A DNA stretch of 64,000 nt from Shewanella woodyi ATCC 51908 (GTDB lineage: Bacteria; Pseudomonadota; Gammaproteobacteria; Enterobacterales; Shewanellaceae): assembly GCF_000019525.1 (NCBI RefSeq), contig NC_010506.1, positions 1,612,001-1,676,000 of the forward strand, written 5' to 3'. Each line of letters begins with the position of its first letter. Within the stretch, counting starts at the first letter, position 1. A program made the translations under genes and the position numbers. This document shows, in pieces, positions 1 to 9,524 of this stretch. The notes below the pieces were generated by a model. It had not been told where the DNA came from. It saw only the letters and a program-made list of their open reading frames with translations, and searched no databases.

Positions 1-322
1 TGGGCGTAACTTAAGTGCTTTTGTTCACGCTTCATATCAACAAGATGCTGAGCTGGCTATTTCGGTATTGAAAGATGTCATGGCTGAGCCTTATCGCGCA
101 TCGGCCATTCCTGGTTATGAGCTAGCCAGAGACGCGTTAGATAAGTTAGGCATGTTGTCGACGGGGATCTCAGGAAGCGGGCCGACACTCTTCTCTGTTA
201 CCGATAGCTTAGAGACGGCGCAAGCAGCGCAGGCCTGGTTAGACTCAAACTATGTTGAGCAAGGGCTTGGCTTCTCTCATATATGTAAGCTCGATGCCTT
301 AGGCACTCGCACAATAGATTAA
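1..322 (+). CDS. thrB: Homoserine kinase, C-terminal part (cut by window edge)
   Basis: This is the last ~106 codons of homoserine kinase (GHMP kinase family), which phosphorylates homoserine in threonine synthesis. The reading frame is open from base 2. The visible part carries the C-terminal GHMP-kinase features: a LGMLSTGISGSGPTLFSV segment with the glycine/serine-rich loop, preceded by a conserved MAEPYRA stretch. The stop codon at 320-322 lies 27 bases before the thrC ATG, so the two are co-transcribed. The 5' end and the expected upstream thrA lie outside the window. Confidence 0.93.
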   Translation, partial: GRNLSAFVHASYQQDAELAISVLKDVMAEPYRASAIPGYELARDALDKLGMLSTGISGSGPTLFSVTDSLETAQAAQAWLDSNYVEQGLGFSHICKLDALGTRTID

Positions 323-349
323 TAAGTATTGAAAAAGGTAGTTAAACCT

Positions 350-1630
350 ATGGAACTGTATAACTTAAAACACCCCTCACAAGTGGTTAATTTTGCCCAA
401 GCGCTCACGTTAGGCCTAGGTAAAGACAGAGGCTTGTTTTTTCCTAAATCTATTCCTGTATTAGAGGATATGGACTCGCTATTGGCACTGCCGTTTGTCG
501 AGCGTAGCAAAAAGGTATTAGGTGCTTGGCTCGCCAGTGAGATAGGGCAGGAGAGAGTTGACTCCCTCGTTGAGAAAGCTTTTAACTTCGACCTTAAACT
601 GGCTAAAGCTGATGAGCATCGTTACTGCCTAGAGCTGTTTCATGGCCCTACCTTAGCCTTTAAAGATTTTGGAGCCCGCTTTATGGCCCAGTGTCTGAAT
701 GAGCTTGCGGGTGATGACAAAATTAATATATTGACGGCCACCTCCGGTGATACTGGCGCTGCTGTTGCAGATGCTTTCTTTGGGCTGGATAAGATCCAAG
801 TTGTGGTGTTATACCCTAAAGGTAAGATAAGTGTTCTTCAGGAGAAGATGTTTACCACGCTAGGGGACAATATTCACACTGTGTCGGTTGAGTCAGATTT
901 TGATGCTTGTCAGGACTTAGTTAAGCGAGCATTTGAAGACAGTGATGTACGTGATGGTTTGCACTTAAACTCTGCAAATTCAATTAACATCAGCCGTTTG
1001 CTAGCGCAGATCTGTTACTACTTTGAAGCAGTTGCTCAGTTTAAGCGCGAGCACAAGCAAGATCCTGTCATCGCGGTTCCAAGTGGTAATTTTGGTAACC
1101 TAACTGCGGGCTTATTTGCTAAGGCGATGGGGTTACCTGTAGCAAGATTTGTTGCTGCAACCAATAGTAACGATACCGTGCCTCGCTATCTTGATAAGGG
1201 GGACTGGTTGCCACATGCTACGGTTGCCACTATGTCTAATGCAATGGATGTATCTGAGCCAAGTAACTGGCCAAGGGTTGAGGCGGTAGTTGAGAAGATG
1301 GGGTGGTCGCTAGCCGACATTACTGGTGTTGCTTTATCGGAGCAGGATACTTCAAAGGCGCTGAGTGAGCTGAATCGTCAAGGTTACCTCTGTGAGCCCC
1401 ATGCTGCCATTGCTGCACAGGCGCTGAGTCTAACTCAGTCTGATGGCGAGAGGGGGATATTCTTAGGGACAGCGCATCCTGCTAAGTTTAAGGATGTGGT
1501 CGATAGAGAGCTTGAGGTCAATCTACCTCTACCTCAAGAACTTGCAGCGGTGGAGAAGAAGGATATCTTGTCTGTCACATTGCCTGCAGATTTTGGGCAA
1601 CTCAAACAACACCTTTTCAAGATTCTCTAG
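350..1630 (+). CDS. thrC: Threonine synthase
   Basis: Threonine synthase converts O-phosphohomoserine to threonine with pyridoxal phosphate, the last step of the pathway. The 426-residue product matches the ~428-residue enterobacterial enzyme. The N-terminus MELYNLKHPS parallels E. coli MKLYNLKD, which favours ATG 350 over an in-frame TTG at 329. The PLP lysine is about residue 105 in FKDFGARF, and the phosphate-binding loop TATSGDTGAA follows. It lies directly downstream of thrB and is followed by a rho-independent terminator. Confidence 0.97.
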   Translation: MELYNLKHPSQVVNFAQALTLGLGKDRGLFFPKSIPVLEDMDSLLALPFVERSKKVLGAWLASEIGQERVDSLVEKAFNFDLKLAKADEHRYCLELFHGPTLAFKDFGARFMAQCLNELAGDDKINILTATSGDTGAAVADAFFGLDKIQVVVLYPKGKISVLQEKMFTTLGDNIHTVSVESDFDACQDLVKRAFEDSDVRDGLHLNSANSINISRLLAQICYYFEAVAQFKREHKQDPVIAVPSGNFGNLTAGLFAKAMGLPVARFVAATNSNDTVPRYLDKGDWLPHATVATMSNAMDVSEPSNWPRVEAVVEKMGWSLADITGVALSEQDTSKALSELNRQGYLCEPHAAIAAQALSLTQSDGERGIFLGTAHPAKFKDVVDRELEVNLPLPQELAAVEKKDILSVTLPADFGQLKQHLFKIL

Positions 1631-1647
1631 TGTTTGAACTTATTTAT

Positions 1648-1676
1648 AAAAAGGAGGGCGTACCCTCCTTTTTTAT
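1648..1676 (+). terminator. Rho-independent terminator of the thr operon
   Basis: An AAGGAGGG / CCCTCCTT stem with a short loop is followed by a T-run, 18 bases after the thrC stop. Confidence 0.85.
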
Positions 1677-1845
1677 TAGCTAGTGAATGATTGTCTACCG
1701 AAAATTACCTTTGTTAAAAGTAATGATGATACTTGTGGGTATCGACTTTGATTTTTACATATAAAGTTTGATCTTAGAGGCTTAATTTACACTGAGCTAT
1801 CCAGTTCACTTGTGTATCACCACGTATCCTGCTTCAAATAATTGG

Positions 1846-1861
1846 TGTGATCTCTGTCACA
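1846..1861. promoter_or_regulatory. Consensus CRP-binding site
   Basis: TGTGA-TCTCTG-TCACA is an exact match to the TGTGA-N6-TCACA consensus for the cAMP receptor protein. It lies 58 bases before the preferred GTG start (1920) of the small lipoprotein gene. That CRP regulates this gene is inference; binding is predicted from the sequence only. Confidence 0.65.
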
Positions 1862-1919
1862 ACTTTTTGTTTTCAATTTGTATATCTTGCCTCGCAGTTT
1901 TTCAGATAGGTTCCAAATT

Positions 1920-2213
1920 GTGTATAAAATTTTGACTGCCATGCTTATCTCTCTCATGCTGACAGCATGCTCCTCGATGGATGAACCAGAGCTGTATCAT
2001 AGGATCAATGAGGCTTACGATTTTGAAGTGACCCATTGCGATAGTTTTGCCATGGTAACTGGCATCGGAAGGGGGGAGAGGGCGTTAAGAAACGCGAAAG
2101 TCAACGCCATGAATCATGGCGAAGAGTTGGGAGGTACCCACATTGTTTGGTTGCAAACCGATCATGGTGATCCAACAAAAGTCGTCGCGGTCATCTACAA
2201 ATGTTTGCAGTAA
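1920..2213 (+). CDS. Small lipoprotein, DUF4156/RcsF-like
   Basis: A 97-residue protein with a type II signal peptide: a hydrophobic stretch ending in LMLTAC, with the cysteine as predicted lipidation site. The mature part holds a short conserved-looking domain with two cysteines (CDSF near the start, YKC at the end) and an ALRNAKVNAMNHGEELGGTHIVWL segment. This resembles small outer-membrane lipoproteins of the DUF4156/RcsF type. GTG 1920 is preferred because AGATAGG stands about 10 bases upstream; an in-frame TTG at 1878 would add 14 residues before the signal peptide. Function is unknown. A consensus CRP site lies upstream. Confidence 0.6.
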   Translation: MYKILTAMLISLMLTACSSMDEPELYHRINEAYDFEVTHCDSFAMVTGIGRGERALRNAKVNAMNHGEELGGTHIVWLQTDHGDPTKVVAVIYKCLQ

Positions 2214-2226
2214 CTGTTAACGAGTA

Positions 2227-3096
2227 CTAATCCACTGCGATGTGCTTTTTAGTCAAACTGCGTAGCCAATTTATCTCATCTACCCAAATGTCAGAGTTGA
2301 TGGTTTCTAGTACCATAGGAATATTCTCAGTGGCGGGATGATTCATAATAAATTCAAACCCCTCTTTTCCAATGTGGCCTAGACCTAAAGACTCGTGTCT
2401 GTCAACGCGGCTATTTAGTGGCGTTTTACTGTCATTGAGGTGCATGGCTTTTAGGTAGCGATCGCCTACTATTCGGTCAAATAGGGCGAAGCTCTCCTCA
2501 CAGGCCTGATAGGTACTGATGTCGTAACCTGCTGCAAACATGTGGCAGGTATCTATGCAAACCCCAACGCGAGATTTATCCTCTACGCCATCGATGATCT
2601 GAGCGAGCTGCTCAAAACTATGACCTAGGTTTGAGCCTTGTCCTGCGGTATTTTCAATCACAGCGGTGACATGCTGTGTTTTGTCTAACGCCATATTTAT
2701 CGACTGACTGATCCTAGATAGGCATTCATCAATCTCTATCTTTCTTAAATGGCTTCCTGGGTGGAAGTTAAGTAGTGATAGCCCCATCTGCTCACAACGT
2801 TCCATCTCGTCGAAAAATGCCAATCTGGATTTTTCAAGTTGCTCTTGATCCGGGTGCCCTAGGTTAATCAAGTAGCTATCATGGGGTAAAATAGCTTCAC
2901 TTAAGATGTTTGCTTCTTGGCAGTTTTGCTTAAAATCTATTACCTGTTGTGGGCATAGGGGCGCAGCTTGCCATCTCCTTTGGTTTTTTGTGAACAGCGC
3001 AAATGCATCTGCTCCTATTTTTTTGGCATTAATGGGGGCGTTAGCTATCCCACCTGATGCGCTGACATGGGCGCCAACCCAACGACTCAAACTCAT
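2227..3096 (-). CDS. nfo: Endonuclease IV (AP endonuclease)
   Basis: Endonuclease IV cleaves DNA at abasic sites in base-excision repair, using a three-zinc centre in a TIM barrel. The 289-residue length is near the usual ~285. Family motifs are all visible: [10 protein letters not shown] at the N-terminus, [39 protein letters not shown] and [11 protein letters not shown], which carry the His/Glu/Asp metal ligands. It is monocistronic and converges with the upstream lipoprotein gene (13 bases between the stop codons). Confidence 0.96.
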   Translation of the reverse strand: MSLSRWVGAHVSASGGIANAPINAKKIGADAFALFTKNQRRWQAAPLCPQQVIDFKQNCQEANILSEAILPHDSYLINLGHPDQEQLEKSRLAFFDEMERCEQMGLSLLNFHPGSHLRKIEIDECLSRISQSINMALDKTQHVTAVIENTAGQGSNLGHSFEQLAQIIDGVEDKSRVGVCIDTCHMFAAGYDISTYQACEESFALFDRIVGDRYLKAMHLNDSKTPLNSRVDRHESLGLGHIGKEGFEFIMNHPATENIPMVLETINSDIWVDEINWLRSLTKKHIAVD

Positions 3097-3233
3097 TTAA
3101 ATAGTTTTCCTTACAAAATTTTCTTAAATAGTTGCACACTTTAGGGGGAATTAAAGTCGCGAAATATTAAGCCTTAACTATGCTATTAACATAAAGTTAA
3201 TTAAAAAGATGGCCTAGGGTAAAGGTAATTGGA

Positions 3234-5273
3234 ATGGACTCTACAGCGTTTAAAGAATTCTCTCAAACGGATCTTAATCCTTTGTGGCCTAGATTACTGG
3301 CTGAGTTAGGAAAATTACAGGCTGATTTTATTAATGGGGAGGATGTTCTGCTTCCCCTCTGTCGAGTCTTAGCTGAGCTCAGCCAATCCCAAGCCGTATT
3401 AATATTCCCTAAAGACAGATTCGATTCTGAAGATATGCCAGCGTGCACAACCTGCTGGTGCCGCGATCCTGTTCGCTATTTAACCCTATGGAAAGAGGCC
3501 AAGGAATGGCCATTTATGAATCAGGAACCCACTGTTCATCGCTGGCAATCGTTTGTTATCTGGCCGGCTAAAAGAGTCAATATTCAGATATTTTTCCACT
3601 CAGCAAGTGAGGAGTGGTTGTCATTTCTATTATCGTCAAATGAAACGCTGTCAGAGATCATCATGGGGATGTTGGCTCAACAATCCGGTGAAGAGCGGGA
3701 GAGTGTAAGAGCTCGAGTGACATCAACAATTGACACTGAGATGTTCCAATCGATCGTAAGTAACAGTGAAGATCTTATTCTTGTGGCAAGTCGGTCACCT
3801 TTTGGTGTACCTAGCATCATGTACTCTAACGCTGCAGCGACCAGTGTCAGTCACTACCCCAGAAGCCAGTTGATTGGTAAGCCTATTACGATGTTATTTG
3901 AGTCTGGACTGGAGGGTGATGAGGAGAATCAGTTACTGCAAGCGATTAACTGCCGCACCGATTTCGATGGTGAACTTGTCTGCACAACAGCAAATAATGA
4001 GGAAGCTTTACTGCATATGCACTTAGTCGCACTGGAGGAGACGAGTGGGCATGGCAGTTTATTTGCTTTGGTTGGTCGGGATATCACCGAGCAAAAGCAG
4101 TTACAACATATCATGGCTAGAACTCAAAAAATGCAAGCTATGGGGCAGTTGGTGGGAGGTATAGCTCATGACTTTAATAACATATTGGGTGTGCTTAAGG
4201 GAAATCTAGAGTTATTGGAGTTAAAGATCACAGAGGAGAAGCTACTGCGTTACCTTAAAAATGCGTTTAAAGCGTGCCAAAGAGGTACCGATCTTACTCG
4301 GCGTTTGCTGCAATTTTCAAGGCAGGAGCAATTTAGCGCGCATCACTGTCAAGTTAATGAGGTGATTGGTGGCATGGAAGAGCTGCTAGGTAAATCACTC
4401 ACGACCCAGATAAAGCTAAAAACGGAAGTGAATAAAGATATTGCAGATATCTATGTTGATCGCGGCGATCTAGAAGATGCGCTTCTTAATCTGGTGTTAA
4501 ACGCTAAAGACGCGATGGGTGGAGAGGGAGATATCTTGATTAAAACAGATATCACCTATTTGAGTGGTTTACTCCCTGGCATAACAGGGAGCCCTCAGGT
4601 TGAAGAGGGACAGTATGTCACTGTGTCTGTGACTGACTCTGGTTGCGGGATCCCCGCCCATCTTTTAGAGAAAATCTTTGAGCCTTTTTTTACCACCAAA
4701 GATAAGAGTAAAGGCACCGGACTTGGATTATCTATGGTGTATGGCTTTGTTAAGCGCTCTAAAGGTTATATGAGCGTGATGAAATCCGATGAGCAGGGAA
4801 CCGAGTTTTGTCTTTGGTTTCCTGTGACTAAGCAAGCAATAGTCGAAGAGATAAAGAAGGATGAGCGGATAAAGGTGCCTGTGGTCGCGAGTAAGCTTAA
4901 GGTATTGATTGTTGACGATGAAGTTGAGCTGCTCAATGTATTAAAGGATTACTGTGAATTGTTAGGAATGGAAGTTGAGTCCTGTAATGATCCTTTAGAG
5001 GTGAGAAGACGCTATAGCAGTGGCCTAGGGGATATTAAGTTATTGATCACCGATGTGTTGATGCCAGGTGGGATAAATGGTTATGAACTGGCTAAAGAGC
5101 TATCGGCAGATGCTGAGCTTTCCGTGTTGCTGATATCGGGCTTTATCGGTGATATCGGTATCAATAAAAATGAAGATATGCCCTATCGGGTGTTACATAA
5201 GCCCTTTGATCTGGAGGGACTTGTGGACTCTCTTGAGCAGGTGGGGATTGAGTTTACTTGCGCTAGTGAGTAG
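3234..5273 (+). CDS. Hybrid sensor histidine kinase with C-terminal receiver
   Basis: A 679-residue soluble hybrid kinase with no membrane segment. Order: N-terminal region of ~165 residues without a recognised domain (it contains a CTTCWC cysteine cluster near residue 71), PAS-like domain ~170-290, HisKA ~297-365 with phospho-acceptor His312 in [12 protein letters not shown] (NtrB-like H-box), HATPase ~405-520 with N-box [10 protein letters not shown] and G-boxes SGCGIP and [12 protein letters not shown], and a receiver ~553-670 with acidic pair 561/562 and phospho-acceptor Asp607. It stands ahead of a response regulator and a hemerythrin-like gene. The signal is unknown; the cytoplasmic cysteines and hemerythrin neighbour suggest a redox, oxygen or NO cue (inference). 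Confidence 0.9.
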   Translation: MDSTAFKEFSQTDLNPLWPRLLAELGKLQADFINGEDVLLPLCRVLAELSQSQAVLIFPKDRFDSEDMPACTTCWCRDPVRYLTLWKEAKEWPFMNQEPTVHRWQSFVIWPAKRVNIQIFFHSASEEWLSFLLSSNETLSEIIMGMLAQQSGEERESVRARVTSTIDTEMFQSIVSNSEDLILVASRSPFGVPSIMYSNAAATSVSHYPRSQLIGKPITMLFESGLEGDEENQLLQAINCRTDFDGELVCTTANNEEALLHMHLVALEETSGHGSLFALVGRDITEQKQLQHIMARTQKMQAMGQLVGGIAHDFNNILGVLKGNLELLELKITEEKLLRYLKNAFKACQRGTDLTRRLLQFSRQEQFSAHHCQVNEVIGGMEELLGKSLTTQIKLKTEVNKDIADIYVDRGDLEDALLNLVLNAKDAMGGEGDILIKTDITYLSGLLPGITGSPQVEEGQYVTVSVTDSGCGIPAHLLEKIFEPFFTTKDKSKGTGLGLSMVYGFVKRSKGYMSVMKSDEQGTEFCLWFPVTKQAIVEEIKKDERIKVPVVASKLKVLIVDDEVELLNVLKDYCELLGMEVESCNDPLEVRRRYSSGLGDIKLLITDVLMPGGINGYELAKELSADAELSVLLISGFIGDIGINKNEDMPYRVLHKPFDLEGLVDSLEQVGIEFTCASE

Positions 5274-5390
5274 GTCTCAATCTATATCTTGAAGCTGTTT
5301 GGGTACAAGTGTTTCAAGTGGCTACTGGTGAAATAGCGTTTAATTTTTGGGTTGTGTGCAGTTAAAGCTTATATAAGGAGATAGAGGGTT

Positions 5391-6485
5391 ATGGCACAAA
5401 TACGAGTATGGGTTGTCGATGATGATCCGGATTATTGTGAGTTGATATCTGAAGTGTTGAGTGATGATTATCAGGTCACCCTCTTTAATGATGCTAATTC
5501 ATATCGTACAGCGTTGGAGCTAGAGACACCTGAGCTTATTCTGATGGATATCAATCTCCCTGATGTGAGTGGTATTGAGTTATGTCAGGAGTTGATGAAT
5601 TCAGGGAAAGATGTGGCAGTCATTTTTGTGTCGGGCATGAATACTCTCGAGGAGAGACTGAGGGCTTATGAGGTTAGCGCCGTTGACTTTATCGCTAAAC
5701 CTTTCGAGCTCAAAGAACTTCAAGCAAAGGTGCAGGCGGTTGCTTCATATCAAGCTAAGAAGCAATCTCTGGTTCAAGCTGAGTCTATGTCGAGAAATAT
5801 GGCGTTTCAATCCATGACTGAGTCATCGCAATATGGCGCTGTTTTGCAGTTCTTTAGACAGTGTTTTCTCTGTAATGATTACCAGAGTTTAGCCGATGCT
5901 TTCTTTGAGTTGATGCAGCAGCTTAATCTCAGTACCTGTTTAGAGATCCGTGATATGGAGGTGCACTACTTTGCGCCCCAAAATGCAGAGATCAGCCCAA
6001 TTGAAGCCAATATTTTAGAGCTTCTTGATAAGCATGGTCGCCTATATGATTTTGGCAGCCGAACCATATGTAATGATAAGCATGTTTCGTTTTTGATTAA
6101 AAATATGCCGATGGATGATGAAGTTCTATATGGGCGATTGCGGGATGTGATTGCGGTTATTGTTGAGGGGCTTGAGGCGCGCGTTATGGATATCGGTCGT
6201 CAGAAAACCCTTGAACATGTTTTTAAAGAGATCCAAGGGCTTTTAGGGAACATCTCTGGTGCAATTGTTGAGCATGACCAAAAATTTAGTGCAGCTTTAA
6301 CCGGAGTAACCACAGAGATCCGCAGTAGTTTTCATGTGTTAGATATGACGGAGGAGCAGGAGGATTACTTTGCATCTTTGGTGGAGAGAAACCTGAAAGA
6401 AGCCAGTTCGGCGGGGGATGCATTTTATCGCCTACAGGGCTCCCTTAAAACGGTCAGAAACGTGGTTGAATCGAGTGTCTCTTAA
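5391..6485 (+). CDS. Response regulator with N-terminal receiver and uncharacterised C-terminal domain
   Basis: A 364-residue protein. Residues 1-120 are a CheY-like receiver: acidic triad 10-12, phospho-acceptor Asp53 in LILMDINLPD, Ser/Thr switch in IFVSGM and conserved Lys in IAKPFEL. Residues ~130-364 have no DNA-binding or enzyme motif that I recognise; a QYGAVLQFFRQCFLCNDYQSLADAF stretch (residues ~143-167) looks like a regulator-specific output region. It lies 117 bases after the hybrid kinase and has a good Shine-Dalgarno (AAGGAG). Probably the partner of the upstream kinase (inference). It is unlikely to be a transcription factor. Confidence 0.85.
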   Translation: MAQIRVWVVDDDPDYCELISEVLSDDYQVTLFNDANSYRTALELETPELILMDINLPDVSGIELCQELMNSGKDVAVIFVSGMNTLEERLRAYEVSAVDFIAKPFELKELQAKVQAVASYQAKKQSLVQAESMSRNMAFQSMTESSQYGAVLQFFRQCFLCNDYQSLADAFFELMQQLNLSTCLEIRDMEVHYFAPQNAEISPIEANILELLDKHGRLYDFGSRTICNDKHVSFLIKNMPMDDEVLYGRLRDVIAVIVEGLEARVMDIGRQKTLEHVFKEIQGLLGNISGAIVEHDQKFSAALTGVTTEIRSSFHVLDMTEEQEDYFASLVERNLKEASSAGDAFYRLQGSLKTVRNVVESSVS

Positions 6486-6605
6486 TGTTGGGGGGATTAT
6501 CTCCTTTTTAGTTGATCTTAGTCACGTCAACGAGAGAGGAGCTTTTGCTATATTGGGTAATGTTTAATCTATTTACTAGTATTGTACATATAAGGTGTTC
6601 GGAAT

Positions 6606-7163
6606 ATGGAGATCACTATGCTTGCAAGACTGAACAATGATCATAAACATATCGCAATTTTGCTCAATATTCTGAAGGTGAAATATAGCAGACTAGAGGT
6701 TGGCGAAGCTGTTAACTATAACCTGATCAGGGATATTGTTGAGTATATGCAAAGCTATGCAGAGCATAGCCATCATCCTTTAGAGGATATCATTGATAGC
6801 TATTATATGGCTAAGTACTCCCCTGAAGCGCGTGATGAAAAGCTAGCTAAAGAGCATCAAAAGTTGACCGAGTTTTCCGCTTCGCTTATGGCGAACTTAA
6901 ACTTAATTTTAAGTGATGTGGTGGTCTCAAGAGAGCAGTTGATTATCGACCTTAAATCCTATGTTGCTGAGCAGGAGGAGCATATGGTTTATGAGAACAG
7001 CACCATATTCCCACTGTGGTCAAAGATGACCGACGAGGAGGATTGGAAAAATATACAGCAGGAGTGCTCCCTTAAGTTGATTGATGACCCTCTGTTTAAT
7101 GACGATGATAATGTTCTGTTTGAAGAACTTAGAGAGTACATTAATTCAGACGACACAGATTAA
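6606..7163 (+). CDS. Hemerythrin-like (HHE) metal-binding protein
   Basis: A 185-residue all-helical protein of the hemerythrin HHE cation-binding family, expected to hold a di-iron centre that binds O2 or NO. Candidate ligands: His in DHKH (~13-15), the EHSHHPLED cluster (~58-66), KEHQK (~88-90) and EEHMVYENSTIFP near residue 130 (HxxxE-type pair). The C-terminal ~30 residues are very acidic. It follows the kinase and regulator genes on the same strand after 120 bases, so it may share their regulation. An internal ATG at 6618 is a possible alternative start. Confidence 0.85.
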   Translation: MEITMLARLNNDHKHIAILLNILKVKYSRLEVGEAVNYNLIRDIVEYMQSYAEHSHHPLEDIIDSYYMAKYSPEARDEKLAKEHQKLTEFSASLMANLNLILSDVVVSREQLIIDLKSYVAEQEEHMVYENSTIFPLWSKMTDEEDWKNIQQECSLKLIDDPLFNDDDNVLFEELREYINSDDTD

Positions 7164-7193
7164 TAAAACAGAGAGCTGGTTTATTCCCTCCTG

Positions 7194-7419
7194 ATTGACA
7201 TAAGTGTTCTGACCTCCAGGGTCTTATGCGTTCCATACGTTTTAAGACATTCCCCATATCCCTATGGGTCAGTGGAGGAAATGTCTTAAAGATGTCGGGA
7301 ACATCTAAGACCAGACACAAAGTCAATTTCTATCCTTGACCTCTAGGACGGAGGGAATGTCATGGAGGTGTCTGGAACACCGACGACACATGGGAAATTG
7401 ACATAAGTGTTCCAGACAC
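7194..7419. repeat. Intergenic repeat block with direct and inverted repeats
   Basis: The gap after the hemerythrin-like gene holds an exact 16-base direct repeat (ATTGACATAAGTGTTC at 7194-7209 and 7397-7412), a perfect 13-base inverted repeat (GTGTCTGGAACAC at 7368-7380 with GTGTTCCAGACAC at 7407-7419), and an 11-base inverted repeat TTTAAGACATT/AATGTCTTAAA (7241-7251, 7279-7289). No coding sequence is supported. It looks like a non-coding palindromic repeat element ending at the terminator at 7420; its family is not recognised. Confidence 0.55.
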
Positions 7420-7447
7420 AAAAAAGAGCGCATTATGCGCTCTTTTT
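7420..7447. terminator. Bidirectional terminator
   Basis: AAAAGAGCGCATTATGCGCTCTTTTT forms a strong A-rich/T-rich flanked hairpin. It can serve the hemerythrin operon on + and the DUF3545 gene on -. Confidence 0.75.
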
Positions 7448-7459
7448 GATCTTGATATT

Positions 7460-7645
7460 TTACATTAGGAGGTTATCAAGTTCACATTCGAAACTTTTAT
7501 CGATATCTTGTAGCTCTTTAAGTAAGCGATGCTTCTCTTTCAGTGCTTCAATTTCACGCCATTTACGCTTCTTATTGGAGCTTCTTGAGCGACTCGGCCT
7601 TTCTACGACTGCATCTAGCGCACTACCATAATCTAGTCGATTCAT
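7460..7645 (-). CDS. DUF3545 family small protein
   Basis: A 61-residue protein rich in basic residues in its centre (SSNKKRKWREIEALKEKHRLLKEL), followed by an acidic C-terminus. The pattern KNKKRKWREIEA...KEL.DID..FE.ELD is that of the DUF3545 family of small gammaproteobacterial proteins. The start is supported by a strong Shine-Dalgarno (AGGAGG, six bases before ATG). Function is unknown; the helical, charged layout suggests a nucleic-acid or protein adaptor (inference). Confidence 0.8.
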   Translation of the reverse strand: MNRLDYGSALDAVVERPSRSRSSNKKRKWREIEALKEKHRLLKELQDIDKSFECELDNLLM

Positions 7646-7823
7646 GGCAACCTCCTGTTGTTGTTATTCTGTTCAACAAATAAATACCACACTTTTAAAA
7701 TAGTGTGCAAGAGAAATGTTTCATTTGTGTTAATTCAATGTGACCTTTTGATGTTGTTTGAACACTAAAGTTGTAGGTAAGTGTAAAAGATACAAAAGGA
7801 TGGAGTGTCTGAAATTTGAGAAT

Positions 7824-7853
7824 AAAAAAAGCCAGTAAAAACTGGCTTTTTTC
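7824..7853 (-). terminator. Rho-independent terminator after pgi
   Basis: AAAAAGCCAGT(AAAA)ACTGGCTTTTTT hairpin, 20 bases beyond the pgi stop on the minus strand. Confidence 0.8.
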
Positions 7854-7871
7854 TAAAAATCGACTACGGCG

Positions 7872-9509
7872 TTAGATTTTGCCTTGTCTGAACATATTTA
7901 TTAGACCGTTACTGGAGCTGTCTAATGAGGTCGCATCACTGTCAGCACTGAGTCTTTCCAGTACATCATTACCTAAACTTTTACCTAACTCTACTCCCCA
8001 TTGATCGAAGGAGTTGATATCCCAGATAGCACCTTGAACGAAGGTTCTGTGCTCATAAAGTGCAATGAGTGAGCCTAGTGTTGATGGTGTTAACTTATCC
8101 ATTAGGATCGTATTACTTGGCTTATTGCCAGGCATAACTTTATGTTTGGCGATCAGTGCTTGTTCGTCAGCTGATAACTTGCTACCTGAAAGCTCATTAA
8201 GGGCTTCATCATAGTTACGTCCCTGCATCAGAGCTTGTGTTTGACCAAAGCAGTTAGATGCCAGTTGAATATGATGTTCACCGAGAGGGTTATGGCTTTG
8301 AAGCGGCATAATAAAGTCCGCTGGAATAAGCGCAGTACCTTGGTGAATTAACTGGTGGTAAGCATGTTGACCATTGGTGCCTTCTCCGCCCCAGATAACA
8401 GGGCCTGTGCTAAAGTCCACATCGGTTCCATCTAAGGTAACTGACTTACCATTACTTTCCATATCAAGTTGCTGGAAGTATGCGGGTAAGCCACGTAGAT
8501 AGTGATCATAGGTCAGTACCACATGGGATTGAGCGCCGTGGAAGTTACCATAGAGCAGAGAGAAGAGGCCCATAATCACTGGCATGTTTTCAGTCAGTGG
8601 CGCTTCTAAGAAGTGCTTGTCCATCTCATGAGCACCTTGTAACAGCGCCTTGAAATTGTCCATTCCAATTAACAGTGCAATTGGTAGTCCAATAGCTGAC
8701 CAGAGTGAGTAGCGTCCGCCTACCCAGTCCCACATCGGGAAGATGTTTTCTGCATCAATACCAAACTCAGTCGCCTTAGGAACATTAGAGGTGACGGCCA
8801 CGAAATGCTTAGCCACATCAAGCTGGCTTCCGCCTTGCTTGAGGAACCAATCTTTAGCACTTAAGGTGTTTGTCAGTGTCTCTTGGGTACCAAAAGATTT
8901 AGACGACATGATAAACAGGGTTGTCTCAGCATCCAGTGTCTTTAGCTTTTCACAGATAGAGGTGGCGTCAACATTGGCAACAAAATGACAGTTTAGCTCA
9001 CCAGTCCAGTAGGGTCTGAGTGCTTGAGAGACAATTTTAGGGCCTAGGAAGGAGCCGCCGATGCCGATACTAACGACATCAGTTATTCTCTTGCCTGTAT
9101 AGCCTTTCCATTGACCAGAGGTGATAGCGTTAACAAACTCAGCCATCTTCTGCTGAGTTTCCTGCACTTCCTGTACAATGTTGACGCCATCAAGCAGTAT
9201 CTCTTGCTCTGGGCTAGCACGAAGGGCGGTGTGTAAAACAGCGCGCTTCTCTGTGGTGTTGATTATTTCGCCGTTGAACATGCCTGCTATTTTTGATTGT
9301 AGCTGAGCATCTTCGGCAAGTTTAAAAAGTAAAGAGAGTGTCTCTTCTGTCGCTCTATTTTTAGAGTAATCCAAAAATAGGCCACAGGCAGAAGTTGACA
9401 TAGTCTTAAAACGTTGAGCATCACCCTCAAACAGGTCTCTCATATGTGGCAGTGACTGCGTATGAGTGCTTAGTGCCTGCCAGGTGTCGCTCTGGGTCAG
9501 TCTGGTCAT
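7872..9509 (-). CDS. pgi: Glucose-6-phosphate isomerase
   Basis: Interconverts glucose-6-P and fructose-6-P in glycolysis and gluconeogenesis. The 545-residue product matches the ~549-residue bacterial form. Visible motifs: [21 protein letters not shown] (substrate phosphate), [19 protein letters not shown] (family signature), and [18 protein letters not shown] with catalytic Glu and His. A good Shine-Dalgarno (AAGGAG) precedes the ATG. It lies 15 bases after tal in the same orientation, so tal-pgi form a two-gene operon joining the pentose-phosphate pathway with glycolysis. Confidence 0.97.
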   Translation of the reverse strand: MTRLTQSDTWQALSTHTQSLPHMRDLFEGDAQRFKTMSTSACGLFLDYSKNRATEETLSLLFKLAEDAQLQSKIAGMFNGEIINTTEKRAVLHTALRASPEQEILLDGVNIVQEVQETQQKMAEFVNAITSGQWKGYTGKRITDVVSIGIGGSFLGPKIVSQALRPYWTGELNCHFVANVDATSICEKLKTLDAETTLFIMSSKSFGTQETLTNTLSAKDWFLKQGGSQLDVAKHFVAVTSNVPKATEFGIDAENIFPMWDWVGGRYSLWSAIGLPIALLIGMDNFKALLQGAHEMDKHFLEAPLTENMPVIMGLFSLLYGNFHGAQSHVVLTYDHYLRGLPAYFQQLDMESNGKSVTLDGTDVDFSTGPVIWGGEGTNGQHAYHQLIHQGTALIPADFIMPLQSHNPLGEHHIQLASNCFGQTQALMQGRNYDEALNELSGSKLSADEQALIAKHKVMPGNKPSNTILMDKLTPSTLGSLIALYEHRTFVQGAIWDINSFDQWGVELGKSLGNDVLERLSADSDATSLDSSSNGLINMFRQGKI

Positions 9510-9524
9510 CTCTTTAACTCCTTT

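Noticed and set aside
7407..7631. Plus-strand 74-codon frame opposite the DUF3545 gene
   Set aside because: It begins in the terminator hairpin and is antisense to a gene with a strong Shine-Dalgarno and a recognised family.
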